This document shows, in pieces, positions 1 through 8,360 of a stretch of DNA of 64,000 bases. The position numbers and the translations under genes are program-made. The first letter of the stretch is position 1; every line of letters starts with the position of its first letter. The notes under the pieces were generated by a model. That model was not told the DNA's origin and did no database searches. It saw nothing but the letters and a program-made list of their open reading frames with translations. This DNA is from Humibacter sp. RRB41 (GTDB taxonomy: Bacteria > Actinomycetota > Actinomycetes > Actinomycetales > Microbacteriaceae). The DNA is taken from assembly GCF_022761015.1 (NCBI RefSeq), contig NZ_JAKWJQ010000007.1, positions 100,103 to 164,102 on the forward strand, read 5' to 3'.

Positions 1-560
1 GGGAAGGCCGCCGCGGTCATCCCCGCTCCTCGCGAATCAGTGCTTGCGAACGGCACGACGTCGGTGAGCTTCACGGTGACCGTCGGCACGGATGCCTGAG
101 CCTGCAGCACCTGCTCGGCGCTCGCCCCCTGCGCTGCCGCGGCCTGCCCAGCGCCCTGGGCTGCTGCGGCGAGCTGCGCGCTCACCTGTGCCTGCAGCTC
201 GCCCTGCACCTGGGTCATCATCTGCGTGACGACCGGGCTCGCGGCGGATGCCGTGAGCACCTCAGGCGTCGTGCCGAGCACGATGCCGCCGTCGTAGCTG
301 CGGTCGTGGATGCCGTTCACGATCGCGCTGCGACCGGACACCTTCGTGAGGTCGAAGACCCCGTCGGCCTTCTGGTCCAGGGCCTTCTGCAGCGCGCTCA
401 CCTGGGCGCCCGGCCCGGCGATCGCGACCGGCAGATTCTGTGCCGTCGCGGTGGTGGTCGGCCAGAGGAAGGCGAGTACGACGACCCCGATCGCGACGGC
501 GGCGGCCACTCCGATGAGCAGCGCGCGACCCCACGTGGTGTGGGCGATGCGTTCCGACAT
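1..560 (-). CDS. Membrane protein, YhgE/Pip or DUF3533-like, N-terminal part (runs off the window)
   Basis: Only the first ~186 residues are in the window; the gene continues past base 1. It starts MSERIAHTTWGRALL, has one membrane helix at about residues 10-30, then a long extracytoplasmic segment with an Ala/Gln-rich stretch (about 115-150) and the end TDSRGAGMTAAAFP. That last motif resembles the segment preceding the C-terminal membrane block of ABC-2/YhgE-Pip-like exporters (DUF3533). It is divergent from a TetR gene, with a TetR-type palindrome just upstream of the start, so it is probably the regulator's target. Family assignment is by resemblance and the C-terminal half is not visible. 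Confidence 0.6.
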   Translation of the reverse strand, partial: MSERIAHTTWGRALLIGVAAAVAIGVVVLAFLWPTTTATAQNLPVAIAGPGAQVSALQKALDQKADGVFDLTKVSGRSAIVNGIHDRSYDGGIVLGTTPEVLTASAASPVVTQMMTQVQGELQAQVSAQLAAAAQGAGQAAAAQGASAEQVLQAQASVPTVTVKLTDVVPFASTDSRGAGMTAAAF

Positions 561-580
561 GATCTTCTCCTGTTGTCAAA

Positions 581-594
581 AACGAATGTTCGTT
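581..594. promoter_or_regulatory. Palindromic operator candidate (AACGAATGTTCGTT)
   Basis: Perfect inverted repeat AACGAA-TG-TTCGTT, 20 bp ahead of the start of the minus-strand membrane gene and between it and the divergent TetR gene. Size and position fit a TetR-family operator. Binding is inferred. Confidence 0.6.
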
Positions 595-643
595 CTTTAT
601 AATGAGACCAACGCGCGAGCATGTCAACGCGAGGTTTCCGCCC

Positions 644-712
644 GCGAGACTGCACGCCCGGCGCGAGACTGTGGGGAATACCCGCAGTCTCGCCGCGGGC
701 ATGCAGTCTCAC
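644..712. repeat. Long intergenic hairpin (GCGAGACTGC family)
   Basis: Arms 644-671 and 685-712 are inverted copies with only a few mismatches; pairing continues inward (673-675 with 681-683), leaving a 5-nt loop near 676-680. This gives a stem of about 31 bp in one hairpin. It has no T-run, sits between two divergent promoters, and each arm contains the word GAGACTG twice. It looks like a REP-like or small non-autonomous element rather than a terminator. Confidence 0.75.
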
Positions 713-758
713 GAGGTGCGGGCGGGGCGCGCGAGCGCCGCGAGTGAAGGAGGAATGG

Positions 759-1364
759 ATGCCCAAGGTCAGTGACGAGCATCGCGAGCAGCGTCGTCAG
801 CAGATCCTGGACGCTGCGATGCGCAGCTTCGCGAGCAAGGGATTCGACGACACCGTGATGAGCGACATCTTCGCGGAGGCCGGGCTTTCCGCCGGAGCCG
901 TCTACGGGCATTTCGAGGGCAAGCAGGAGATCCTGACGGCTGTGGCGGAGGCCGTGCTCGACGGAGGGCGTCTCCCTGCGGCGCCGGCGCGGCAGGCGGA
1001 TGGCACGCCAACGCATCCGATCGACTTCGCGGATGGCTTCGCGACGAGGCTCATGGATCACGTCGGCGGGGCGGCGCTTCCGCTCCAGATATGGGGCAGG
1101 GCAGCAGCGGATCCTGCGCTGCACGCGGTGTTCGATGCGGTGTTCCCGCGGATCGTCGACGCCTTCAGCGAGCAGATCGCGATCTGGCTGCACGAGACCA
1201 GGGGGCTGTCGGCAGCGCAGGCGGGGGTGCGCGCGCGGTTGCTGGCATCCGTGCTCGCCGGGCTGCTCCAGGGCGCCATCGTGCAGCTCGTGTTCGTCCC
1301 GGACTTCGACCGAACGGCCTATCTCGCCGAATCCCGGCCGATCTTCGACACAATCCACGAGTGA
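759..1364 (+). CDS. TetR/AcrR family transcriptional regulator
   Basis: 201 aa. The N-terminal helix-turn-helix is at about residues 12-58 (RRQQILDAAMRSFASKGFDD, then AGLSAGAVYGHFEGKQEIL), the canonical TetR DNA-binding domain; the remainder is an all-helical ligand domain. The ATG at 759 is chosen because AAGGAGG lies at 747-753; the ATG at 755 is in another frame. It is divergent from the membrane protein at 1-560, with an AACGAA/TTCGTT palindrome between them, so it probably represses that gene and itself. The ligand is unknown. Confidence 0.9.
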   Translation: MPKVSDEHREQRRQQILDAAMRSFASKGFDDTVMSDIFAEAGLSAGAVYGHFEGKQEILTAVAEAVLDGGRLPAAPARQADGTPTHPIDFADGFATRLMDHVGGAALPLQIWGRAAADPALHAVFDAVFPRIVDAFSEQIAIWLHETRGLSAAQAGVRARLLASVLAGLLQGAIVQLVFVPDFDRTAYLAESRPIFDTIHE

Positions 1365-1437
1365 CACTGTGGCCAGTCGGCGCGAACATCTTCGCCGGAC
1401 TGGACCCGGAGCGCGCTCCGTCGGCAATCATGGAGAC

Positions 1438-2364
1438 ATGAAGACCTTCACTCTCCCGAACACCACGATCGACGGAAGCAACGTCATCCTGGGCCTGATG
1501 CGCATCCTCGAGCTCAGCGACGAGCAGATCCGCACGCTGGTGAGCACGGCGCGCGACGCCGGCATCAACTTCTTCGACCATGCCGACGTCTACGGTGGCG
1601 ACCACGGATGCGAGCGGCGCTTCGGCGACGCCGTGCAGTTCACCGGCGCCGAGCGCGAGAGCGTGTACCTGCAGTCGAAGGTGGGCATCCGGAACGGCTA
1701 CTGGGATTTCTCGAAGGAGCACATCCTCGAGTCCGTCGACGAGTCCCTGAAGGCGCTGCGCACCGATTACCTCGATGTGCTGCTGCTGCACCGTCCCGAC
1801 ACGCTCATGGAGCCGGACGAGATCGCGGATGCCTTCAGCACGCTCCACGACGCCGGCAAGGTACGGAACTTCGGCGTCTCGAACCAGACGCCGGGGCAGG
1901 TCGAGCTGCTGAAGCGCTCCGTGCAGCAGCCGCTCGTCGTGAACCAGGTGCAGCTCAGCATCACGCACGCGAACCTCTTCGCGCAGGGCATCGCCGCGAA
2001 CATGAACGGGCTGGACCAGTCGATCGATCGCGACAACGGCATCCTGGACTACTCGCGCCTGAATGACATCACGCTGCAGGCGTGGTCGCCGTTCCAGAAG
2101 GGGTTCTTCGACGGCGTGTTCCTCGGCGACCGCGAGCACTACGCGGAGCTGAACGACGCGATCGACGAGATCGCCGCCGCCTACGGTGTGACGCCCACCG
2201 CGATCGCGGTCGCCTGGATCACCCGCCACCCGGCGAACCTGCAGGTCGTGCTCGGAACGACGAACCCGCAGCGCGTGACGGATGCCGCGGCCGGCTCCGA
2301 CCTGCCCCTCACCCGCCCCGAGTGGTACCGCCTCTTCACCGCGGCGGGTCACACCCTCCCGTAG
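1438..2364 (+). CDS. Aldo/keto reductase, YdhF-like
   Basis: 308 aa, a typical size for a single-domain NADPH-dependent (beta/alpha)8 oxidoreductase. The expected tetrad is visible: Asp and Tyr in FFDHADVYGG, Lys in LQSKVGI and His in LLHRPD. The C-terminal SPFQKGFFDG and GTTNPQRV segments fit the nucleotide-binding loops of the YdhF subgroup. It starts 73 bp after the TetR gene on the same strand and may be cotranscribed. The substrate cannot be deduced. Confidence 0.9.
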   Translation: MKTFTLPNTTIDGSNVILGLMRILELSDEQIRTLVSTARDAGINFFDHADVYGGDHGCERRFGDAVQFTGAERESVYLQSKVGIRNGYWDFSKEHILESVDESLKALRTDYLDVLLLHRPDTLMEPDEIADAFSTLHDAGKVRNFGVSNQTPGQVELLKRSVQQPLVVNQVQLSITHANLFAQGIAANMNGLDQSIDRDNGILDYSRLNDITLQAWSPFQKGFFDGVFLGDREHYAELNDAIDEIAAAYGVTPTAIAVAWITRHPANLQVVLGTTNPQRVTDAAAGSDLPLTRPEWYRLFTAAGHTLP

Positions 2365-2390
2365 CGCCTATCGCTGGCGGCCTTACCGCT

Positions 2391-2498
2391 GGTCGAGTAG
2401 CGCCCGCGCAGCGGACGCGTATCGAGACCCGCACCACGGCATACAAACGCTTGCGGGTCTCGATACGCGAGCGGCTTCGCCGCGCGCTACTCGACGAC
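2391..2498. repeat. Bipartite palindromic element, copy 1 (intergenic)
   Basis: Outer arms GGTCGAGTAGCGC and GCGCTACTCGACGACC enclose inner arms CGTATCGAGACCCGC and GCGGGTCTCGATACGC. The left half runs 2391-2432 and the right half 2453-2498. The same architecture recurs at 4857-5008 and 16411-16516 inside coding sequence. This copy lies between the aldo/keto reductase and the marR promoter. Confidence 0.85.
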
Positions 2499-2517
2499 CG
2501 CGGGCTAAGATGGTTCA

Positions 2518-3033
2518 GTGGTCGAACTATCTGATGGAACGCCGACAGCGCCTCCCGGCGCCGATGCCCGCGCCGCCGTGCACTCGCTCACGCGCATCTC
2601 GCGCATTCTCGAGAGGTCGATTCCCGAGTTGAGTCTCGCCGACTTCCGGGTGCTCTCCGCCGTGGCGGAGGGGGAGGCGCGAGCATCCCGGCTCGCCCAG
2701 CGTCTCGCGCTCGGCAAGCCGGCGATCAGCTCGACCGTCGACTCGCTCGTGCGGCGGGGCCTCCTGCGTCGTGAGGCGCACGACACCGACCAGCGTGCCG
2801 TCGACCTCGTGCTCACGGCCGCCGGAGACGCAGCACGCACGGCGGCCGAGAACGAACTCGCCGTCGTGGTGACGGCACTCGCCGCCGGAACCGATGACCC
2901 GCATGCCGTGCTCGCCGCCCTCGCGGCGCTCGGAGACGAGATCGAGCGCCGGCAGGCATCCTTCGCCGCCGCGCGGCAGACTTTCGATGCTGTGACCGAC
3001 AGCACGGTGGCGGCGACCGAGGCGGCCCGGTGA
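2518..3033 (+). CDS. MarR family transcriptional regulator
   Basis: 171 aa winged-helix regulator. The core (about residues 35-100) contains LADFRVLSAVAEGE, the recognition helix region ALGKPAISSTVDSLVRRGLL and the wing HDTDQRAVDLVLT. The GTG start is 6 nt after TAAGAT (2506-2511), a leaderless arrangement, and there is no Shine-Dalgarno sequence. The stop overlaps the GTG of the following ABC exporter (GTGA), so the pair is translationally coupled; the protein probably controls expression of that exporter in response to a small molecule. Confidence 0.9.
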   Translation: MVELSDGTPTAPPGADARAAVHSLTRISRILERSIPELSLADFRVLSAVAEGEARASRLAQRLALGKPAISSTVDSLVRRGLLRREAHDTDQRAVDLVLTAAGDAARTAAENELAVVVTALAAGTDDPHAVLAALAALGDEIERRQASFAAARQTFDAVTDSTVAATEAAR

Positions 3034-6000
3034 GCCGCACGACAGCGACCACGGCGCCGGAAGCCACCTCGGACGCCCCTTCGGCCCGGCAACAGGGCTG
3101 GCTTCGCCGGCTCGGCCACTACCTGTGGCGGCACCGCAAGAACGTGATCATCTCGGTTGTCGCCGCCATCATCGGCTCAGCGTGCCAAGTGGCCACGCCG
3201 CTGATCGCCCGCCAGATCGTCGACGGTGTGATCGTCGACAAGACCGCGTCGCTTCTGCCGTGGCTCAGCCTGCTGATCGTGTTGGCGTTGATCGCGTTCG
3301 GATTCTCGTACCTGCGGCGCTACCGAGGCGGCCGCGTCGCGCTCGACGTGCAGAACGATCTGCGCAACGACATGCACGACAAGCTCCAGCGCCTCGACTC
3401 CGCGGCACTCGACACGATGCCCGTCGGGCAGCTCGTCGCCCGTGCCAACTCCGACTCCGCGCTCGTGCAGGGTCTGCTCAACTTCCTGCCGCTCGTCACC
3501 GGCAACGTGCTGATGATGGTGCTCTCGCTCGTCGTCATGTTCGTGTTGTCGCCGCTGCTGGCGCTCGTCAGCCTCGCCGTCGTGCCCGCGCTTCTCGTCG
3601 TCAGTTATCGGATGCGACGCCGCGTCTTCCCCGCCACCTGGGACGGCCAGCAGAAGGAGGGTGAGCTCGCCGAGATCGTCGACGAGGATGTCGGCGGCGT
3701 GCGCGTTGTGAAGGCGTTCGGCCAGGAGCGACGTGAGCTGGAGCGACTGACCGGCACCGCGACCACGCTGTACGGATCGCAGATGCGCGCCGTGCGCATC
3801 CAGTCGAAGTTCCAGCCGCTGCTGGAGGCGATTCCCGCGCTCGGGCAGGTCGGCATCCTCGCCCTCGGCGGCTGGCTGGCGATGAACGGCAACATCACGC
3901 TCGGCACGTTCCTCGCGTTCTCCACCTACATCGCGCAGCTGATGGCTCCGGCCAGGCAGCTGGCAGGCATCCTGACGATCGGGCAGCAGGCCCGCGCGGG
4001 CCTCGAGCGCATCTTCCAGCTTCTCGACCTGAAGCCAACGATCGCGGATGCCCCCGACGCCGTCGACCTGCCTGCACGCCCTGGCGCGATCGAGTTCCAC
4101 GGCGTGACGTTCGGCTACCAGCCGCACACGACGGTGCTCGACGACTTCTCCCTCACCGTGAATCCGGGCGAACGCGTTGCACTGGTCGGCTCGAGCGGCA
4201 GCGGCAAATCCACCGTCGGCCGCCTGCTCGTGCGCTATTACGATCCGGACTCCGGACGCGTGACGATCGGCGGTCAGGACGTTCGCGACGTGCGCCTCGG
4301 ATCCCTCCGGCAGACCGTAGGCATGGCCTTCGAAGACGCCTTCCTGTTCTCCGAGTCGGTGCACGACAACATCGCCTATGGCGCACCGGATGCCACAGAC
4401 GACCAGATCGAGGCGGCCGCCCGTGTCGCGCAAGCGCACGGCTTCATCATGGACTTGCCGCGCGGCTACGACACCGTCGTCGGAGAGCGCGGGCTGAGTC
4501 TCTCCGGCGGCCAGCGGCAGCGCATCGCCCTCGCCCGCGCGATTCTGCGCGACCCTGCCGTCCTCGTTCTCGACGACGCGACGAGCGCGATCGACGCCCG
4601 CACCGAGCAGACCATCCACGACGCGCTGCGGTCCGTGATGGAGGGTCGCACCGTGCTGCTGGTCGCGCACCGGCACTCCACCCTGCATCTCGCCGATCGC
4701 ATCGTGGTGCTCGATCACGGCCGCATCGTCGATCAGGGGACCCACGACGAACTCATCGACCGCAGCGACACCTATCGCGCCCTCTTCGGTGCAACGGATG
4801 CCGCCCGCCGCGGCGACATCGACGCACTGGCCCCCGCTGCGGAGTCCCCTCTCGCCGGTCGAGTAGCGAGCACCCCCGCTGGTCGAGTAGCGAGCACCCG
4901 CGCTGGTCGAGTAGCGAGCGTCGAAGACGCACGCGTATCGAGACCGTCCCCCTCCGCGGTCCCCGAGCCGGGTCTCGATACGCGTCCGCTGCGCGGGCGC
5001 TACTCGATCGGCGGCAGCAGCAGCGGCAAGTCTCACATCGCCGGCGCCCCCGGCATCGGCATGGGGCTCGGCGGCGGAGGCGGTGGCATGCGCGGCATGA
5101 GCGCCGGCCTCGCGCCGACTCCCGACCTGCTCGAGCGCGTCGCGGCGCTCCCGCCGGTGCGCGATGTGCCGACAGTCGACCTCGACGAGGAGTCCCGGCA
5201 CGATTCCGACTTCTCGCTGGTCAAGGTGCTGCGCGAGTTCAAGCGTCCGCTGACGCTCGCCCTGGTGTTCGTGGTGATCGACGCACTGGCGGGACTCCTC
5301 GGACCCGCCGTGGTGAAGACCGGCATCGACCAGGGCGTGACGACGGGAGCGGGGGCGGTGCTGTTCGGGGCATCCGCCATCTATCTGCTCATCACTGTCG
5401 CCGATCTGTTCAACGGCATGGCCGAGGCGTTCGTCACCGGACGTGTGGCGCAGCGCATCATGCTGTCCCTGCGCATCCGCATCTTCGCTCAGCTGCAGCG
5501 ACTCTCGCTCGACTACTACGAGCGCGAGATGGCGGGCCGCATCATGACCCGCATGACAACGGATGTCGATCAGTTCGAGTCGCTGCTGCAGAACGGACTG
5601 CTCGGCGCGCTTGTCGCGTTCGTCACGTTCGTCGGCGTCGGCGTCGCGCTCGTGATCGTGGATGCCCCGCTCGGCCTCGCAGTACTCACCATCGTGATCC
5701 CGCTCGCGCTGGCCACCGTGTGGTTCCGTCGTCGCTCATCGCGGCTGTACGACCTCTCGCGTGAGCGCATCGCGATCGTGAACGCGGCGTTCCAGGAGAG
5801 CCTCTCCGGCGTGCGCGAGTCGCAGGCGTTCACGCACGAGGAGGCGACGATGCGTCGCTTCCACGGGCACGGCAGCGCGTACCTGCGCTCCAGGGTCGCC
5901 GCTCAGCGGCTGGTCGCCTTGTACTTCCCGTTTGTGCAGTTCCTCTCCGCCATCGCAGACGTCATCGTGCTCGGCCTCGGTGCGGCGCTGATCGTGCAGG

Positions 6001-7001
6001 GACAGCTCACCGCCGGCGCCTTGATCGCCTTCCTGCTCTACATCGACATGTTCTTCTCTCCGATCCAGCAGCTCTCGCAGGTCTTCGATGCCTGGCAGCA
6101 GACGAGGGTCTCCGTCTCGCGTGTCTCGGGCCTGATGAAGCTCGAGACGCTCACACCGCAGCCCGAACATCCGGTCGCCGTCGGCGATCTGCGCGGAGAC
6201 GTCGCGATCGACGATGTGCACTTCGCGTATCCGAGCGCTCCCGTCACGACAGAACTCCGCGGACCGAAGGATGCCCGCGACCCCCGTTCGCGCGACGCGT
6301 TGGCCACGAAGCCGCCGGAGGCGCTCTCGGGAGTCGAGCTGAGCATCCGTCCGGGCGAGACCATCGCGCTGGTGGGGGAGACCGGTGCAGGCAAGTCCAC
6401 CGTGATGAAGCTGATCGCGCGGTTCTACGACCCCGATCGCGGCGCCGTGCTGGCAGACGGCACCGACCTGCGCTCGCTCGATCTCGGCGGCTTCCGGCGC
6501 GAGCTCGGCTACGTGCCGCAGGAGTCCTTCCTGTTCACCGGCACGATCGCCGACAACATCGCGTACGGCCGGCCGGATGCCCCCGACGCCGTCATCGAGG
6601 CCGCCGCCCGCTCCGTCGGCGCCCACGACATGATCGAGGCTCTGCCGTTCGGCTACGACACCGAGATCGCCGAGCGTGGCAAGTCACTCTCGTCGGGCCA
6701 GCGGCAGCTGATCGCACTGGCCAGGGCGGAGCTCGTCGATCCGGCGATTCTTCTGCTCGACGAGGCGACAAGCAACCTCGATCTCGCCACCGAGGCACGC
6801 GTGACGGATGCCATGCACCGCCTCGCCCGCGACCGCACCACCATTCTCATCGCCCACCGGTTGCAGACGGCGATGGGAGCCCACCGCATCGTGATGCTCG
6901 ACCACGGCCAGGTCATCGAGGTCGGCTCGCACGATGAGCTGCTCGAACTCGGCGGCGCCTACGCGGCGATGTGGCGGGCTTTCGAGATGGCGGCGGCGTA
7001 G
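3030..7001 (+). CDS. Fused (two-half) ABC exporter, permease-ATPase-permease-ATPase
   Basis: 1323 aa, two complete type-IV ABC exporter halves in one chain. Half 1: membrane domain about residues 30-320, Walker A GSSGSGKST at 387-395, signature LSGGQ at 491, Walker B at 510-516. Half 2: membrane domain about 735-1020, Walker A GETGAGKST at 1116-1124, Walker B ending D1244-E1245, signature LSSGQ. In half 1 the catalytic Glu is Asp (LVLDDATSAID, D515-D516), so one ATP site is probably degenerate, as in heterodimeric exporters. The linker (about residues 609-661) is encoded by a palindromic repeat and followed by a Gly-rich patch. The gene follows marR with a GTGA overlap. Likely a drug or lipid exporter; substrate unknown. 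Confidence 0.92.
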   Translation: MSRTTATTAPEATSDAPSARQQGWLRRLGHYLWRHRKNVIISVVAAIIGSACQVATPLIARQIVDGVIVDKTASLLPWLSLLIVLALIAFGFSYLRRYRGGRVALDVQNDLRNDMHDKLQRLDSAALDTMPVGQLVARANSDSALVQGLLNFLPLVTGNVLMMVLSLVVMFVLSPLLALVSLAVVPALLVVSYRMRRRVFPATWDGQQKEGELAEIVDEDVGGVRVVKAFGQERRELERLTGTATTLYGSQMRAVRIQSKFQPLLEAIPALGQVGILALGGWLAMNGNITLGTFLAFSTYIAQLMAPARQLAGILTIGQQARAGLERIFQLLDLKPTIADAPDAVDLPARPGAIEFHGVTFGYQPHTTVLDDFSLTVNPGERVALVGSSGSGKSTVGRLLVRYYDPDSGRVTIGGQDVRDVRLGSLRQTVGMAFEDAFLFSESVHDNIAYGAPDATDDQIEAAARVAQAHGFIMDLPRGYDTVVGERGLSLSGGQRQRIALARAILRDPAVLVLDDATSAIDARTEQTIHDALRSVMEGRTVLLVAHRHSTLHLADRIVVLDHGRIVDQGTHDELIDRSDTYRALFGATDAARRGDIDALAPAAESPLAGRVASTPAGRVASTRAGRVASVEDARVSRPSPSAVPEPGLDTRPLRGRYSIGGSSSGKSHIAGAPGIGMGLGGGGGGMRGMSAGLAPTPDLLERVAALPPVRDVPTVDLDEESRHDSDFSLVKVLREFKRPLTLALVFVVIDALAGLLGPAVVKTGIDQGVTTGAGAVLFGASAIYLLITVADLFNGMAEAFVTGRVAQRIMLSLRIRIFAQLQRLSLDYYEREMAGRIMTRMTTDVDQFESLLQNGLLGALVAFVTFVGVGVALVIVDAPLGLAVLTIVIPLALATVWFRRRSSRLYDLSRERIAIVNAAFQESLSGVRESQAFTHEEATMRRFHGHGSAYLRSRVAAQRLVALYFPFVQFLSAIADVIVLGLGAALIVQGQLTAGALIAFLLYIDMFFSPIQQLSQVFDAWQQTRVSVSRVSGLMKLETLTPQPEHPVAVGDLRGDVAIDDVHFAYPSAPVTTELRGPKDARDPRSRDALATKPPEALSGVELSIRPGETIALVGETGAGKSTVMKLIARFYDPDRGAVLADGTDLRSLDLGGFRRELGYVPQESFLFTGTIADNIAYGRPDAPDAVIEAAARSVGAHDMIEALPFGYDTEIAERGKSLSSGQRQLIALARAELVDPAILLLDEATSNLDLATEARVTDAMHRLARDRTTILIAHRLQTAMGAHRIVMLDHGQVIEVGSHDELLELGGAYAAMWRAFEMAAA
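4857..5008. repeat. Bipartite palindromic element, copy 2, translated inside the ABC exporter
   Basis: The left outer arm GGTCGAGTAGCGAGC is present three times at 4857, 4881 and 4905 (24-bp period), then come inner arms GCGTATCGAGACC (about 4932-4945) and GGGTCTCGATACGC, and the right outer arm GGGCGCTACTCGATC ending near 5008. It is read in frame as AGRVAS repeated three times, then ARVSRP and LDTRPLRGRYS, exactly in the linker between the two halves of the exporter. Confidence 0.85.
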
Positions 7002-7020
7002 TCACCGACCGATCGTCTGC

Positions 7021-8262
7021 TCAGGTCTTGGCATCCTGCCGCGGTATGAAGATCTGCTTGATGATCAGCAGGATCGACGCGGTGACGGGAATCGCGACGA
7101 GTGCGCCGAGCAGACCCAGAAGGGTTCCGCCGACCAGCGCGCCGATGATCACGAGGGATCCGGGCACCGAGATGGCTCGGTTCATCACACGCGGCGTGAG
7201 CACGTATGCCTCGATCTGCATATAGATCAGGTAGATGATCGCGAAGACGAGTGCGCTGAGGGGGCTGCTGAACAACGCGATGATGGTTCCGATGAACCAG
7301 AACAGCACGGAGCCCACCAGGGGGATGAGCGTGATGCAGAACGCCACCACGGCCATCAGCAAGGGGAACGGCAAACCGAGGAAGAGGTAGAGGAAGAACG
7401 CCACCAGCGAGTTGAAGAAGGCGAGCACGACCATGCCGCCGAGGTAGCCGCCGATACCGGATGAGATCTGCTCGATCATCGATGAGACCGTTCGACGGCT
7501 GCGTGCGGGCGCCAGACGCGTGAACGCGGTCTTGATAGCCGGCAGCGACGCGAGGAAGTAGAGGCTGAGCACGAGCACGATGATGATGCCGGAAATGGTC
7601 GTGCCGACCGTGATTCCCACCTTGACCACGCCGCCCCCGATGGCCGCGATGTTCGCCGGATTCGAGAGGAACTTCTGGACTTGATCGGTGATGGATGTCA
7701 CCTGGTCGCCGAAGTTCGCGTGCAGCCAGTCGTAGAAGTCCGAGTTCTCGAAGTGCGTGATCGTCGTAGGAATGCTCTGCACGAATTGCGAGATCTGGCT
7801 CACCATGGTCGGCACGACCAACCAGAGCACTCCGACCAGGATGATGGCGAACACCGTGTAGACGATGACGATGCCCCAGGCGCGCTTCACACTGTGGCGT
7901 TCGAGCGTTTTCACCACGGGGTCGAGTCCAAGGGCCGCAAAGAGCGCGAACACGATGTAGATGATGATCGTCGACAGGTTCGAGAAGGCAACGCCGACAA
8001 CGAAGGCGGCGAGCCCTCCGAGTGTCATCAGGAATCCGAGCGCGAACGGGCTGTTGAGGTTCGCCCAGAATGTGCGCGACGGAACCGGCTCGTGGGCGCG
8101 AAGCGCGGCAGCGTCGGCCTCGGAGAGCTGTGCCGCGCTGTCCGCGTGCGCGGCATCCGCAGCCGCATCGACAGCCGGCGTACCCGTCGTGGTGGCGTCT
8201 TCGATGGGCGAGGGCGCCGAGGATTCGGGTTCGGAACCCGTCGTGCCGGAGGCATCCGTCAT
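7021..8262 (-). CDS. AI-2E family transporter (PerM-like permease)
   Basis: 413 aa. After an Ala/Glu/Ser-rich cytoplasmic N-terminus (about 60 residues) come helices at about 70-110, a long loop with VPTMVSQISQFVQSIP, and a C-terminal block of helices including the family-typical PLLMAVVAFCITLIPLVGS. This matches the AI-2E transporter/PerM family (PF01594); the name reflects one characterised member, and the real substrate (signal, ion or other) is not predictable. The ATG at 8262 lies 7 nt after TAGTGT (8270-8275, minus strand), a leaderless promoter. It is convergent with the ABC exporter, 19 bp apart. Confidence 0.88.
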   Translation of the reverse strand: MTDASGTTGSEPESSAPSPIEDATTTGTPAVDAAADAAHADSAAQLSEADAAALRAHEPVPSRTFWANLNSPFALGFLMTLGGLAAFVVGVAFSNLSTIIIYIVFALFAALGLDPVVKTLERHSVKRAWGIVIVYTVFAIILVGVLWLVVPTMVSQISQFVQSIPTTITHFENSDFYDWLHANFGDQVTSITDQVQKFLSNPANIAAIGGGVVKVGITVGTTISGIIIVLVLSLYFLASLPAIKTAFTRLAPARSRRTVSSMIEQISSGIGGYLGGMVVLAFFNSLVAFFLYLFLGLPFPLLMAVVAFCITLIPLVGSVLFWFIGTIIALFSSPLSALVFAIIYLIYMQIEAYVLTPRVMNRAISVPGSLVIIGALVGGTLLGLLGALVAIPVTASILLIIKQIFIPRQDAKT

Positions 8263-8360
8263 GGCTCACACACTAGATGAGCGCGTGCGCCCGCCGCATG
8301 ATCGGCGCGGCACGAGTGGGCGAAACGGTCAACGCTCGGGGCACGGCCGCCGCCGTCGAG

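Noticed and set aside
3177..5201. Long minus-strand open frame opposite the ABC exporter
   Set aside because: A shadow frame of high-GC coding DNA: no family motifs, and the plus-strand protein is unambiguous.
7021..8262. Naming the AI-2E family protein as a quorum-signal exporter
   Set aside because: The family name comes from one member; most members have other or unknown substrates. Only the family is supported here.
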